A stretch of DNA of 64,000 nt from Stutzerimonas stutzeri (GCF_038561965.1 NZ_CP139348.1:2790001-2854000); one strand, 5' to 3'; shown: positions 8,160 through 16,267, counted from the stretch's first letter. Notes: generated by a model from the letters alone, not told the origin. A program made the numbers and translations.

Positions 8160-9671
8160 ATGACAACGTCCAGCGCCATTCCTACCGTCAAATTGCTGAT
8201 CGACGGTGAATTCATCGAGTCGACCACCCAGGACTGGCGCGATGTCGTCAACCCTGCGACCCAGGAAGTCCTGGCGCGCGTGCCGTTCGCCACCGCCGAG
8301 GAGATCGAACGCGCCGTCGCCAGCGGCCAGAAAGCCTTCAAGACCTGGCGCAAGACACCCATCGGCGCGCGGGCACGGATCTTCCTCAAGTACCAGCAGT
8401 TGATCCGCGAAAACATGAAAGACCTGGCGGCAATCCTCACCGCCGAACAGGGCAAGACCCTGGCCGATGCCGAAGGCGATGTGTTTCGCGGCCTGGAAGT
8501 GGTCGAACACGCCGCCGGCATCGGCAACCTGCAGTTGGGTGAGCTGGCCAACAATGTCGCCGCGGGCGTCGACACCTACACCTTGCTGCAGCCGCTGGGC
8601 GTCTGTGCCGGCATTACCCCATTCAACTTCCCGGCAATGATTCCGCTGTGGATGTTCCCGATGGCCATCGCCACCGGTAACACCTTCGTTCTCAAGCCCT
8701 CCGAACAGGACCCGATGGTCACCATGCGTCTGTGCGAGCTGGCGCTGGAAGCCGGCGTGCCGCCGGGCGTGCTCAACGTGGTGCATGGCGGTGCGGATGC
8801 GGTGAATGCAATCTGCGACCACCCGGATATCAAGGCGGTGTCCTTCGTTGGCTCGACCAAGGTCGGCACCCACGTCTACAACCGCGCCTCGCAGGCCGGC
8901 AAGCGCGTGCAGTGCATGATGGGCGCGAAGAACCACGCCATCGTGCTGCCCGATGCGCACAAGGAGCAGACCCTCAACAACCTCGCCGGGGCCGCCTTTG
9001 GTGCGGCGGGCCAGCGCTGCATGGCGCTGTCGGTGGTGGTGCTGGTAGGCGAAGCGCAGTCCTGGATTCCCGATCTGGTGGCCAAGGCGCAGACGCTCAA
9101 GGTCAACGCCGGTGTCGAGGCCGGCACCGATGTCGGGCCGCTGGTTTCCTGCGCAGCGCTGGACCGCGTCAGCGGGTTGATCGAGCGCGGCGTGCGCGAA
9201 GGCGCCAAGCTGGAGCTGGACGGCCGCAACCCGAGCGTCAGCGGTTACGAGAAGGGCAACTTCGTCGGCCCGACGATCTTCTCCGGCGTCACCCGCGAGA
9301 TGAGCATCTACCTGGAGGAAATCTTTGGCCCGGTACTCTGCGTGATGGCGGCGGCGACCATGGACGAAGCCATCGAGCTGATCAACGCCAACCCGAATGG
9401 TAACGGCACCGCCATCTTCACCCGCTCCGGCGCAGCGGCGCGGCACTTCCAGGAAGAGATCGACGTGGGCCAGGTCGGCATCAACGTGCCGATCCCGGTG
9501 CCGGTGCCGATGTTCTCCTTCACCGGCTCACGAGCCTCCAAGCTCGGCGACCTCGGCCCCTACGGCAAGCAGGTGGTGCAGTTCTACACGCAGACCAAGA
9601 CCATCACCGAACGCTGGTTCGATGAGAACGAAGTGGGCGGCCCGGTCAACACCACCATCAATTTGAAGTGA
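8160..9671 (+). CDS. mmsA: Methylmalonate-semialdehyde dehydrogenase (CoA-acylating)
   Basis: Converts methylmalonate semialdehyde (and malonate semialdehyde) with CoA and NAD+ to propionyl-CoA (acetyl-CoA) plus CO2, the last step of valine breakdown. The 503 aa aldehyde dehydrogenase has the nucleophile in FGAAGQRCMAL (Cys287). It has the MMSDH-specific GAKNH sequence at about 255-259, where hydrolytic ALDHs carry a catalytic Glu. I chose the ATG at 8160 for its GGAGAG site and usual length; the reading frame runs open upstream to about 7989 but overlaps lysR. First gene of a five-gene plus-strand operon. Confidence 0.95.
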   Translation: MTTSSAIPTVKLLIDGEFIESTTQDWRDVVNPATQEVLARVPFATAEEIERAVASGQKAFKTWRKTPIGARARIFLKYQQLIRENMKDLAAILTAEQGKTLADAEGDVFRGLEVVEHAAGIGNLQLGELANNVAAGVDTYTLLQPLGVCAGITPFNFPAMIPLWMFPMAIATGNTFVLKPSEQDPMVTMRLCELALEAGVPPGVLNVVHGGADAVNAICDHPDIKAVSFVGSTKVGTHVYNRASQAGKRVQCMMGAKNHAIVLPDAHKEQTLNNLAGAAFGAAGQRCMALSVVVLVGEAQSWIPDLVAKAQTLKVNAGVEAGTDVGPLVSCAALDRVSGLIERGVREGAKLELDGRNPSVSGYEKGNFVGPTIFSGVTREMSIYLEEIFGPVLCVMAAATMDEAIELINANPNGNGTAIFTRSGAAARHFQEEIDVGQVGINVPIPVPVPMFSFTGSRASKLGDLGPYGKQVVQFYTQTKTITERWFDENEVGGPVNTTINLK

Positions 9672-9719
9672 CATAACTCCACCGGGCCGGCGGACGCGCC
9701 GGCCCTCAAGGACGCTGAA

Positions 9720-10493
9720 ATGACATTCGAAACCCTGCTCGTCGACATCCAAGAGCGCGTTGCGCTGATCACCCTCAACCGGCCGCAGGCGCTCAACGCG
9801 CTCAACGCCCAGCTGATCAGCGAACTGAACCAGGCCCTGGGCCAGCTCGAGGCTAATCCACAGATCGGCTGCATCGTCCTGACCGGCTCGCCCAAGGCCT
9901 TCGCCGCCGGCGCCGACATAAAGGAAATGGCTGATTTGTCCTACCCGCAGGTCTACCTCGACGATCTCTTCGCCGAAGCCGACCGCATCGCCACCCGTCG
10001 CAAGCCGCTGATTGCCGCAGTAGCCGGTTACGCCCTGGGCGGCGGCTGCGAACTGGCGTTGCTCTGCGACATGATCTTTGCCGCCGACAACGCCCGTTTT
10101 GGCCAGCCGGAGGTCAACCTCGGTGTGCTGCCGGGCATCGGCGGCACCCAGCGCCTGACCCGTGCCGTAGGCAAGGCCAAGGCCATGGACATGTGCCTGA
10201 CTGGCCGCCAAATGGACGCGGCCGAAGCCGAGCGCGCCGGCCTCGTCGCCCGTGTGTTCCCGGCCGAAAGCCTGCTGGAGGAAACCCTGAAGGCCGCCCG
10301 GGTGATCGCCGAGAAATCCCTGCCGGCCACCATGATGATCAAGGAAAGCGTCAACCGCGCCTTCGAAACCACGCTGGCCGAAGGCATCCGCTTCGAACGT
10401 CGGGTGTTCCATGCGGTGTTCGCCACTGCCGACCAGAAAGAAGGCATGGCCGCGTTCAGCGAAAAGCGCAAGCCTGAGTTCACCAATCGCTAA
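9720..10493 (+). CDS. Enoyl-CoA hydratase (methacrylyl-CoA hydratase role)
   Basis: 257 aa crotonase-fold enzyme. The oxyanion-hole segments AFAAGADIKEMAD and ALGGGCELALLCD are present, with the two catalytic glutamates in GGGCELA and GQPEVNLGVLPG. The size and motifs are those of short-chain enoyl-CoA hydratase. Its place between mmsA and mmsB points to hydration of methacrylyl-CoA to 3-hydroxyisobutyryl-CoA in valine catabolism; that role is inferred from context. It starts 48 nt after mmsA. Confidence 0.9.
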   Translation: MTFETLLVDIQERVALITLNRPQALNALNAQLISELNQALGQLEANPQIGCIVLTGSPKAFAAGADIKEMADLSYPQVYLDDLFAEADRIATRRKPLIAAVAGYALGGGCELALLCDMIFAADNARFGQPEVNLGVLPGIGGTQRLTRAVGKAKAMDMCLTGRQMDAAEAERAGLVARVFPAESLLEETLKAARVIAEKSLPATMMIKESVNRAFETTLAEGIRFERRVFHAVFATADQKEGMAAFSEKRKPEFTNR

Positions 10494-10508
10494 GCCGCAT
10501 CTGGCCAT

Positions 10509-10516
10509 AACAACAA
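10509..10516 (+). promoter_or_regulatory. Hfq/Crc A-rich motif in the mmsB leader
   Basis: AACAACAA directly abuts the GAGG ribosome site of mmsB (ATG at 10529). Hfq/Crc bound here would block ribosome loading. It has the same form as the sites before mmsA and the acyl-CoA dehydrogenase. Confidence 0.65.
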
Positions 10517-10528
10517 GAGGAAACAGCC

Positions 10529-11419
10529 ATGCATATCGGATTTATCGGCCTCGGCAACATGGGCGCGCCCATGGCTCACAACCTGCTCAAGGCAGGCCAC
10601 CAGCTCAGCGTATTCGACCTCAACGCCTCGGCCGTCGAGAGCCTGGCTGGCGCCGGCGCGCTACCGGTCGACTCCCCGACCGCCATCGCCCAGGGCAACG
10701 CCGAGCTGATCATCACCATGCTGCCCGCCGCCGCGCATGTGAAGAGTGTGTACCTAGGCGAGAACGGCCTGATCGCCAGCAGCCGCGCGGGCGTGATGCT
10801 GATCGACTGTTCCACCATCGACCCCCACAGTGCCCGCGAAGTGGCCAAGGCCGCCGCCGAGCATGGCAACCCGATGCTCGACGCACCGGTTTCCGGCGGC
10901 ACCGGCGGTGCTGCAGCCGGCACGCTGACTTTCATGGTGGGCGGCAGCGACGCAGACTTCGATCGTGCGCAGCCGATCCTCGCGGCGATGGGCAAGAACA
11001 TCGTGCACTGTGGTGCGGCCGGTAACGGCCAGGTGGCCAAGGTCGCCAACAACATGCTGCTGGGCATCTCCATGATCGGCGTCGCCGAAGCGATGGCACT
11101 GGGCGTTGCGCTGGGCATGGATGCCAAGACCCTGGCCGGCGTGATCAATACCTCCAGCGGTCGCTGCTGGAGTTCGGACACCTACAACCCATTCCCCGGC
11201 GTACTGGAAAACGCTCCGGCGTCGCGTGGCTACAGCGGCGGCTTCGGCAGCGACCTGATGCTCAAGGACCTGGGCCTGGCCACCGAAGCGGCGAAGCAGG
11301 TGCGTCAGCCGGTGATCCTCGGCGCCCTCGCCCAGCAGCTCTATCAAAGCTTCAGCGCCCAAGGCCACGGCGGCCTGGACTTCTCGGCGATCATCAATCA
11401 GTACCGCAAGGACACCTGA
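10529..11419 (+). CDS. mmsB: 3-hydroxyisobutyrate dehydrogenase
   Basis: NAD+-dependent oxidation of 3-hydroxyisobutyrate to methylmalonate semialdehyde in valine degradation. The 296 aa protein has an N-terminal Rossmann site IGFIGLGNMGAPM (3-15), the substrate-binding DAPVSGGTGGA segment (118-128), and the catalytic lysine in GNGQVAKVANN (Lys171) followed by the helical C-terminal domain. This is the standard length for the family. It ends 2 nt before the next gene. Confidence 0.95.
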   Translation: MHIGFIGLGNMGAPMAHNLLKAGHQLSVFDLNASAVESLAGAGALPVDSPTAIAQGNAELIITMLPAAAHVKSVYLGENGLIASSRAGVMLIDCSTIDPHSAREVAKAAAEHGNPMLDAPVSGGTGGAAAGTLTFMVGGSDADFDRAQPILAAMGKNIVHCGAAGNGQVAKVANNMLLGISMIGVAEAMALGVALGMDAKTLAGVINTSSGRCWSSDTYNPFPGVLENAPASRGYSGGFGSDLMLKDLGLATEAAKQVRQPVILGALAQQLYQSFSAQGHGGLDFSAIINQYRKDT

Positions 11420-11421
11420 AC

Positions 11422-12516
11422 ATGACTGCAACCGAACGCCCTGTGCTGGCCGCCGTACGTAACCACATCGGCCACCTCACCCTCAACCGCCCGGCCGGGC
11501 TGAATGCCGTCACGCTGGAGATGGTTCGCCTGCTACAAGAGCAGCTCAGCGCCTGGGCGGCCGATCCGCAGATTCATGCCGTGGTGCTGCGTGCCAATGG
11601 CGAGAAAGCCTTCTGCGCTGGCGGTGACATCCGCTCGCTGTACGACAGTTTCCAGCGCGGCGACACCGAGCATGAAACCTTCTTCGAGGAGGAATACGCC
11701 CTCGACCAATACATCCACGCCTACCCGAAGCCGCTGCTGGCGCTGATGGATGGCTTCGTCCTCGGCGGTGGCATGGGCCTGGTCCAGGGCGCATCGCTGC
11801 GCGTGGTCACCGAGCGGGTGCGCATGGGCATGCCGGAAGTGGGCATCGGCTACTTCCCGGATGTCGGCGGCAGCTATTTCCTCTCTCGCCTGCCGGGTGA
11901 GCTCGGCACCTACATGGGCGTCACCGGCCTGCAGATCCGCGCCGCCGATGCGCTGCACGTCGGCCTGGCGGACTGGTGTGTCAGCCACGACCAGATCACT
12001 GAACTTGATCGCTGCCTCGACCGCATGAGTTGGACTGTTCACCCCCAGGAAGCGCTGCGCACGCTGGTGGCGACCCTGGGCAGCAACAAGCTCCCTGGCT
12101 CCGAGCTGAAGGCGCTGCATCAGGCCATCGACGAGCATTTCGGTAAGAGCGACGTGGCCGCGATTCGCGCCTCGTTGGCGGCCGAGACTCGCCCGGAGTT
12201 TACCGACTGGGCCAAAGAAACGACCAAGGTGCTCGACAGCCGCTCACCGCTGGCGATGTCTGTGACCCTGGAGATGCTGCGCCGAGGCCGCGAGCTGACG
12301 ATCGCCGACTGTTTCGCCCTGGAACTGCATCTGGATCGCCAGTGGTTCGCCAACGGCGACATCATGGAAGGCGTGCGCGCGCTGATCATCGACAAGGACA
12401 AGTCACCGCGCTGGAATCCGCCGACGCTGGCAGAGGTCACGCCGGAGCGCGTCCAGGCGTTCTTCGACGGCTTCAAGGCCACCACCGGCAAGACACGCCG
12501 CAGCGCCACGGCCTGA
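11422..12516 (+). CDS. 3-hydroxyisobutyryl-CoA hydrolase
   Basis: Crotonase-superfamily enzyme, 364 aa, longer than hydratases because of the C-terminal extension typical of HIBCH. Signatures are AFCAGGDIRSLYDSF (oxyanion loop), GGGMGLVQGAS, and MPEVGIGYFPDVGGSYFLSRL, which carries the catalytic Glu/Asp pair. It releases 3-hydroxyisobutyrate from its CoA ester, giving the substrate of MmsB and avoiding build-up of toxic methacrylyl-CoA (known for the pathway). It starts 2 nt after mmsB. Confidence 0.92.
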   Translation: MTATERPVLAAVRNHIGHLTLNRPAGLNAVTLEMVRLLQEQLSAWAADPQIHAVVLRANGEKAFCAGGDIRSLYDSFQRGDTEHETFFEEEYALDQYIHAYPKPLLALMDGFVLGGGMGLVQGASLRVVTERVRMGMPEVGIGYFPDVGGSYFLSRLPGELGTYMGVTGLQIRAADALHVGLADWCVSHDQITELDRCLDRMSWTVHPQEALRTLVATLGSNKLPGSELKALHQAIDEHFGKSDVAAIRASLAAETRPEFTDWAKETTKVLDSRSPLAMSVTLEMLRRGRELTIADCFALELHLDRQWFANGDIMEGVRALIIDKDKSPRWNPPTLAEVTPERVQAFFDGFKATTGKTRRSATA

Positions 12517-12532
12517 ACCTCTTTTGCAGCAC

Positions 12533-12540
12533 AACAACAA
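12533..12540 (+). promoter_or_regulatory. Hfq/Crc A-rich motif before the acyl-CoA dehydrogenase gene
   Basis: AACAACAA lies immediately before GAAGAGA, the likely ribosome site of the gene starting at 12555. It is the third such site in this operon. Confidence 0.6.
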
Positions 12541-12554
12541 GAAGAGACCGCGCA

Positions 12555-13706
12555 ATGCATGACCTCGAACTCAGCGAAGACCAACGCATGATCCGCGACA
12601 TGGCGCGCGACTTCGCCCGCCGCGAGATCGCCCCGAATGCCCAGGCCTGGGAAAAGGCCGGCTGGATCAATGACGCCCTGGTCGCACAGATGGGCGAGCT
12701 CGGCCTGCTCGGCATGGTCGTACCGGAAGAATGGGGCGGCAGCTATATTGATTACGTCGCCTACGCCCTGGCCGTGGAAGAGATCTCCGCCGGCGACGGC
12801 GCCACCGGCGCGCTGATGAGCATTCACAACTCGGTCGGCTGTGGCCCGGTGCTGAATTACGGCTCGCAGGCGCAGAAGGATGAGTGGCTGGCGGAGCTGG
12901 CCAGCGGTCGCGCTATCGGCTGTTTCGCCCTCACCGAACCACAAGCGGGCTCCGAAGCGCACAACCTGCGCACCCGCGCCGAACTGGTGGACGGCCAGTG
13001 GGTGCTCAACGGCAGCAAGCAGTTCTGCAGCAACGCGAAACGGGCCAAGCTGGCCATCGTTTTTGCGGTGACCGACCCGGATCTTGGCAAAAAGGGCCTG
13101 TCCGCATTTCTGGTGCCCACCGATACCCCCGGCTTTGCGGTGGAGCGCAGCGAACACAAGATGGGCATCCGTGCCTCCGACACCTGCGCGGTATCGCTCA
13201 GCGATTGCCACATCCCGCAAGCCAACCTGCTCGGTGAGCGCGGCAAGGGCCTGGCAATTGCCCTGTCGAATCTGGAAGGCGGCCGTATCGGCATCGGTGC
13301 GCAGGCCTTGGGTATCGCCCGCGCGGCGTTCGAAGCCGCGCTGCTCTATGCCCGCGAGCGGGTGCAATTCGGCAAGCCGATCGCCGAACACCAGAGCATC
13401 GCCAACATGCTCGCCGATATGCAGACGCAGCTGAACGCCGCACGCCTGCTGATCCTTCATGCCGCACGACTGAAAAGCGCCGGCCTGCCCTGCTTGTCCG
13501 AAGCCTCTCAGGCCAAGCTGTTCGCCTCGGAAATGGCCGAGAAGGTCTGCTCGCTGGCCGTGCAGATTCACGGTGGCTACGGCTATCTGGAGGATTATCC
13601 GGTCGAGCGCTACTACCGCGACGCGCGGATCACGCAGATCTACGAAGGCTCCAGCGAGATTCAACGCCTGCTGATCGCGCGCGAGCTGGCGAGCTACCCG
13701 CTATAG
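12555..13706 (+). CDS. Isobutyryl-CoA dehydrogenase (acyl-CoA dehydrogenase)
   Basis: 383 aa FAD-dependent acyl-CoA dehydrogenase with the usual order: N-terminal helical domain, central beta domain (CFALTEPQAGS), C-terminal helices (QIHGGYGYLEDYPVERYYRDARI). The catalytic base is in IYEGSSEIQR (Glu364), the position used by short- and branched-chain members. Operon context suggests oxidation of isobutyryl-CoA to methacrylyl-CoA, the first committed step of the valine-specific route. The ATG at 12555 has GAAGAGA upstream; an open frame further 5' overlaps the hydrolase gene and is ignored. Last gene of the mms operon. Confidence 0.92.
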   Translation: MHDLELSEDQRMIRDMARDFARREIAPNAQAWEKAGWINDALVAQMGELGLLGMVVPEEWGGSYIDYVAYALAVEEISAGDGATGALMSIHNSVGCGPVLNYGSQAQKDEWLAELASGRAIGCFALTEPQAGSEAHNLRTRAELVDGQWVLNGSKQFCSNAKRAKLAIVFAVTDPDLGKKGLSAFLVPTDTPGFAVERSEHKMGIRASDTCAVSLSDCHIPQANLLGERGKGLAIALSNLEGGRIGIGAQALGIARAAFEAALLYARERVQFGKPIAEHQSIANMLADMQTQLNAARLLILHAARLKSAGLPCLSEASQAKLFASEMAEKVCSLAVQIHGGYGYLEDYPVERYYRDARITQIYEGSSEIQRLLIARELASYPL

Positions 13707-13792
13707 GCAAGCGCCGGAGCTGTGTTCCGCTACAGCGGCTCGCTCCGGGTGCGATCTCAATAGTCCTGGGGAATGCTACCTGCCGCGACTCT

Positions 13793-13858
13793 GGTGGGCT
13801 GAAGCCCACCCTACGACATCCAGCTCGTGCATCCCCATAGGGTGGGCTTTAGCCCACC
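13793..13858. repeat. REP-type palindrome pair, opposite arrangement
   Basis: Two units with the same GGTGGGCTNNAGCCCACC core as at 6945-7004, here at 13793-13814 and 13838-13858, with the CCCTAC/TAGGG tails facing each other rather than outward. The pair lies between the end of the valine operon and the sRNA terminator. Confidence 0.8.
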
Positions 13859-13892
13859 GAGCAACAGGTACCTAGACCCAGCAATCGTTGCC

Positions 13893-13924
13893 AAATAAAA
13901 AGGGGAGCCGGTTAGGCTCCCCTT
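13893..13924 (-). terminator. Rho-independent terminator of the CrcZ-like sRNA
   Basis: GGGGAGCC stem (13902-13909 with 13915-13922), 5 nt loop, then TTTTTATTT on the minus strand at 13901-13893. A textbook intrinsic terminator that fixes the sRNA 3' end. Confidence 0.93.
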
Positions 13925-14260
13925 CAGGGCGTGTTGCTTTGTTCTTCTTCTGCTGACGGGCTTGTTGTTTTTGTTGTTAGCCCGGTCGGACCGAGGTCCG
14001 GATAGCAGTCCCATTCGGGACATAAAGAACAAACGGATTATTTTGGTCGCTGATGTTGCCACTACCCTCACGGGCTCAACCGGTTCTGGAGCTGCCTGGT
14101 GGCAGTTTTATTGTTCTCGGTCCGGTCGACAGGAAACCTGTCGGGCAATTCCTCTCCAAAAGAATCAGTTTGCTACGTCTCCCACCTGCTTGTTTTTATT
14201 GTGTCGGAGTCGCTACGTGTTGTTTTTGTTATTGGGTGTGCTTTCTTGTTTTTGTTATGC
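13893..14260 (-). ncRNA. CrcZ/CrcY-family small RNA (Crc/Hfq-sequestering)
   Basis: Minus-strand transcript of about 368 nt from the start predicted by the -24/-12 promoter (14271-14286) to the terminator at 13893. It carries five A-rich AAnAAnAA clusters at 14245-14256, 14219-14235, 14189-14203, 14106-14115 and 13961-13980, with a sixth weaker one at 13938-13950. Small hairpins separate them, for example CGACAGG/CCTGTCG at 14127-14143 and CGGACC/GGTCCG at 13987-14001. CrcZ-family RNAs (407 nt in P. aeruginosa) titrate Hfq/Crc through such motifs and depend on sigma-54 and CbrB (known). crcZ itself follows cbrB, which is absent here, so this is probably the second copy (CrcY- or CrcX-type). 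Short reading frames across it have no ribosome sites or family features. Confidence 0.88.
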
Positions 14261-14270
14261 CAATAAGAAA

Positions 14271-14286
14271 GCATTTGCCGTGCCAA
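14271..14286 (-). promoter_or_regulatory. Sigma-54 (-24/-12) promoter of the sRNA
   Basis: TTGGCACGGCAAATGC on the minus strand has the invariant GG (14284-14283) and GC (14272-14271) separated by exactly 10 nt and matches TGGCAC-N5-TTGC except for one base. It predicts a start at 14259-14260, a few bases before the first A-rich motif. Confidence 0.85.
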
Positions 14287-14360
14287 TTTTGATAAATCGT
14301 TACTTTTCAAGTAGTTAGCTTTTACGCCCACCCCAGACAGGCAAGATCGACCAAGGATTC

Positions 14361-14432
14361 GTTACCACCCAACTCAGCGACCGTTACGCTGTACGAAAGA
14401 AGTAACACCTTTGGGTAACTCTGCTGCGTTAC
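14361..14432. promoter_or_regulatory. Candidate CbrB enhancer region (GTTAC/GTAAC half-sites)
   Basis: Five half-sites lie 77-150 bp upstream of the -24 element: GTTAC at 14361, 14383 and 14428, GTAAC at 14402 and 14415. Those at 14383 and 14402 form GTTAC-N14-GTAAC. Distance and dyad symmetry suit a sigma-54 enhancer-binding protein. I recall CbrB sites being of this TTAC/GTAA type but cannot check it here. Confidence 0.6.
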
Positions 14433-14567
14433 CGGCGCCGCTCAGCAGCAGCGAGGGACAGGTTGTTCTCAGCCCCAATGCAAGACACCCCGGCAGTAGT
14501 CACTGTCAGGGTGTCGATCGCTCGATGGGCATAAAAGGTTCTTCGGCTGGTTAGCGCCTGGGTCGTA

Positions 14568-14786
14568 TCAGGCGTCTGCTGTGAGTACAGCAGTTTCCTT
14601 GCGTCTGGCTAGGTAATCGCAGGCCATGACGGCCAGCAGTGGAACAACCCCGACACTGAGGGCGGCATGCCAGGATCCGACGAGGGCCACGAAGAGCATT
14701 CCCACGATTACGATCGCGGCAACGCAATGGGCCAGGAAACGACACAGTTCGAGTGCAACTACTTGCTGTTCGGCATTATTAATCAT
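14568..14786 (-). CDS. Small two-helix inner-membrane protein, unknown function
   Basis: 72 aa protein starting MINNAEQQVVALEL, with two hydrophobic segments (about 15-38 and 40-56) and a short charged C-terminal tail (ARRKETAVLTADA). I do not recognise the family. The ATG at 14786 is chosen because GGGGAG sits 9 nt upstream and because a plausible sigma-70 promoter at 14833-14860 would start the mRNA downstream of the alternative ATG at 14834. It reads toward the sRNA gene on the same strand. The sRNA promoter with its enhancer sites lies 135 bp beyond its stop. Confidence 0.6.
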   Translation of the reverse strand: MINNAEQQVVALELCRFLAHCVAAIVIVGMLFVALVGSWHAALSVGVVPLLAVMACDYLARRKETAVLTADA

Positions 14787-14832
14787 GACTTCTGACTCCC
14801 CGTTTTTCTTGTAATAAGCAGCCTCGCTTTTC

Positions 14833-14860
14833 ATATTAGTCAGCTGTCGCCAAGTAGCAA
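14833..14860 (-). promoter_or_regulatory. Candidate sigma-70 promoter for the small membrane protein
   Basis: TTGCTA (-35, 14860-14855), 16 nt spacer, TAATAT (-10, 14838-14833) on the minus strand. The match is moderate at each box. It places the transcript start near 14826, 40 nt before the chosen start codon. The rest of the 14787-15111 gap shows no gene that I can support. Confidence 0.4.
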
Positions 14861-15111
14861 CCCCAACCGACGTGCGGCACGTCTAGGCCGCGCATTACAG
14901 ACGATACACGCTACTTTGGTCTATGCCGAATGATCAGTTGGAACGCTGTCTCGTCATAAGTGATATATATGCCGGAATTGATTTCCTGACTCTTTGTCCA
15001 ATAAAAGACGCGCTTTCAACACCCCCTTTATCGCCCCATTCCGATATACGCGATCCGTTGCACCGGCAGACAAGATAAGTCTTGGGAAACCGGCAGAGAT
15101 CGTCGGTGCGC

Positions 15112-16194
15112 TCAATCCCAACCTTCAGCATCACCGCCGCGTAGAGTCGGTCTCGCTTTGCCTGGCGTGCGTGAAAAACGTGGGGCCGGCGCCGCCTGCA
15201 CAAGGCCTTCTAGCTCCTGATAGACGCCGCGTTGACGCAGATGCGGATGCTGCGCCGCCTCACCCAGCTCGAGCACTGGCGCGAAGCAGGCGTCGCTACC
15301 CTCCAGCAAAGCACACCATTCGTCCCTGGTACGGGTGGCGAACAGGCGCTTGAGCAGCTCGGTCTGTGCGGGCCATTCAGCTGGATCGACACAACCCACC
15401 CAGAGCGCTTCGGGCGCATCGATACGCTCCAGCAATTCTTGCCAGAACTGCGGCTCCAGCGGCCCGATCGCGATCTCTCGTTCATCCGCGCAGCGATAGC
15501 AACGGTAGTTCGGCGCTGCGCCTGCCAGGGGATTGCGTTCACGCTGCATGTCGATGCGCCCGCTCGGCAGCAAGCCAGCGAAGAAGGTCATCAGCGACGA
15601 CACGCCGTCGACGATGGCTGCATCGATGACTTGGCCCTCGCCTGATCGCTCACGCTCCCATAACGCGGCGAGAATACCGACCGCGAGATACAACGAGCCC
15701 CCGCCGAAATCGCCAACCAAGTTCAACGGTGGCACCGCGGTTCCGTTCTCTCCGCGGATTGCCGCCAGCGCACCGGTCAATGCGATGTAGTTGATGTCGT
15801 GCCCAGCGGTTTTCGCCAGCGGCCCGGTCTGACCCCAGCCGGTCATGCGGCCGTAGATCAGCTTCGGATTGCGCTTCAGTAACTCATCCGACCCGAGCCC
15901 CAGCCTTTCCATCACGCCTGGGCGAAACCCCTCGATCAGCACGTCGGCCGTCTGCGCCAGTTCAAGGCAGCGCTCACGCCCTGCTTCGCTGCGGATATCC
16001 AGCGTCAGCGTCTTGCGACCGCGGTCGACCACCGGATTGGGCCAGCCGTTGCCGCCCTCGCGCTCAATGCGCAGCACTTCGGCACCCATGTCTGCCAGCA
16101 GCATCGCGCAATGTGGCCCTGGCCCGATCCCAGCGAACTCCAGCACGCGCAAGCCTTTCAACGGGCCTTGCCTTACGTTGGCGTTCTCGCTCAT
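15112..16194 (-). CDS. Alpha-methylacyl-CoA racemase (CoA-transferase family III fold)
   Basis: 360 aa CaiB/BaiF-fold protein. It has the racemase pair rather than the transferase Asp: His132 in GHDINYIALTGAL and Asp162 in NLVGDFGGGSLY, equivalent to the His/Asp bases of M. tuberculosis MCR and human AMACR (family knowledge). It interconverts (R)- and (S)-2-methylacyl-CoAs. The ATG at 16194 has GGAGAAG upstream; an earlier in-frame ATG at 16263 has none and gives a basic extension. It is last in the isoleucine-type operon, 73 nt after the ligase gene and behind a strong hairpin. Confidence 0.85.
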   Translation of the reverse strand: MSENANVRQGPLKGLRVLEFAGIGPGPHCAMLLADMGAEVLRIEREGGNGWPNPVVDRGRKTLTLDIRSEAGRERCLELAQTADVLIEGFRPGVMERLGLGSDELLKRNPKLIYGRMTGWGQTGPLAKTAGHDINYIALTGALAAIRGENGTAVPPLNLVGDFGGGSLYLAVGILAALWERERSGEGQVIDAAIVDGVSSLMTFFAGLLPSGRIDMQRERNPLAGAAPNYRCYRCADEREIAIGPLEPQFWQELLERIDAPEALWVGCVDPAEWPAQTELLKRLFATRTRDEWCALLEGSDACFAPVLELGEAAQHPHLRQRGVYQELEGLVQAAPAPRFSRTPGKARPTLRGGDAEGWD

Positions 16195-16222
16195 CTGTGC
16201 TTCTCCTGATCCACGCGCACGA

Positions 16223-16254
16223 GCGCGCCCCGCGCCGATGGGCACGGGGCGCGC
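16223..16254 (-). other. GC-rich intercistronic hairpin between ligase and racemase genes
   Basis: Perfect 10 bp arms GCGCGCCCCG (16223-16232) and CGGGGCGCGC (16245-16254) with a 12 nt loop. Read in the direction of the operon it has no U tract, so it looks more like an attenuating or mRNA-stabilising structure than a full terminator. On the plus strand TTTT follows. Confidence 0.6.
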
Positions 16255-16267
16255 TTTTCGCAAACAG

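Noticed and set aside
7851..9446. 531-codon minus-strand open frame
   Set aside because: Antisense to mmsA and overlapping lysR in another frame; His/Gln/Gly-rich with no motif.
13811..14318. Short open frames on both strands across the sRNA gene (for example 13962-14318 plus, 13811-14071 minus)
   Set aside because: No ribosome sites and no recognisable protein features. The promoter, terminator and A-rich motif pattern explain the region as an RNA gene.
14835..15203. Possible small gene between the membrane protein and the racemase gene
   Set aside because: The 89-codon minus frame there overlaps the racemase C terminus, lacks a ribosome site and has biased Arg-rich composition.
16223..16254. 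Plus-strand intrinsic terminator (hairpin followed by TTTT)
   Set aside because: No plus-strand gene ends here; the structure is better read as an intercistronic element of the minus-strand operon.
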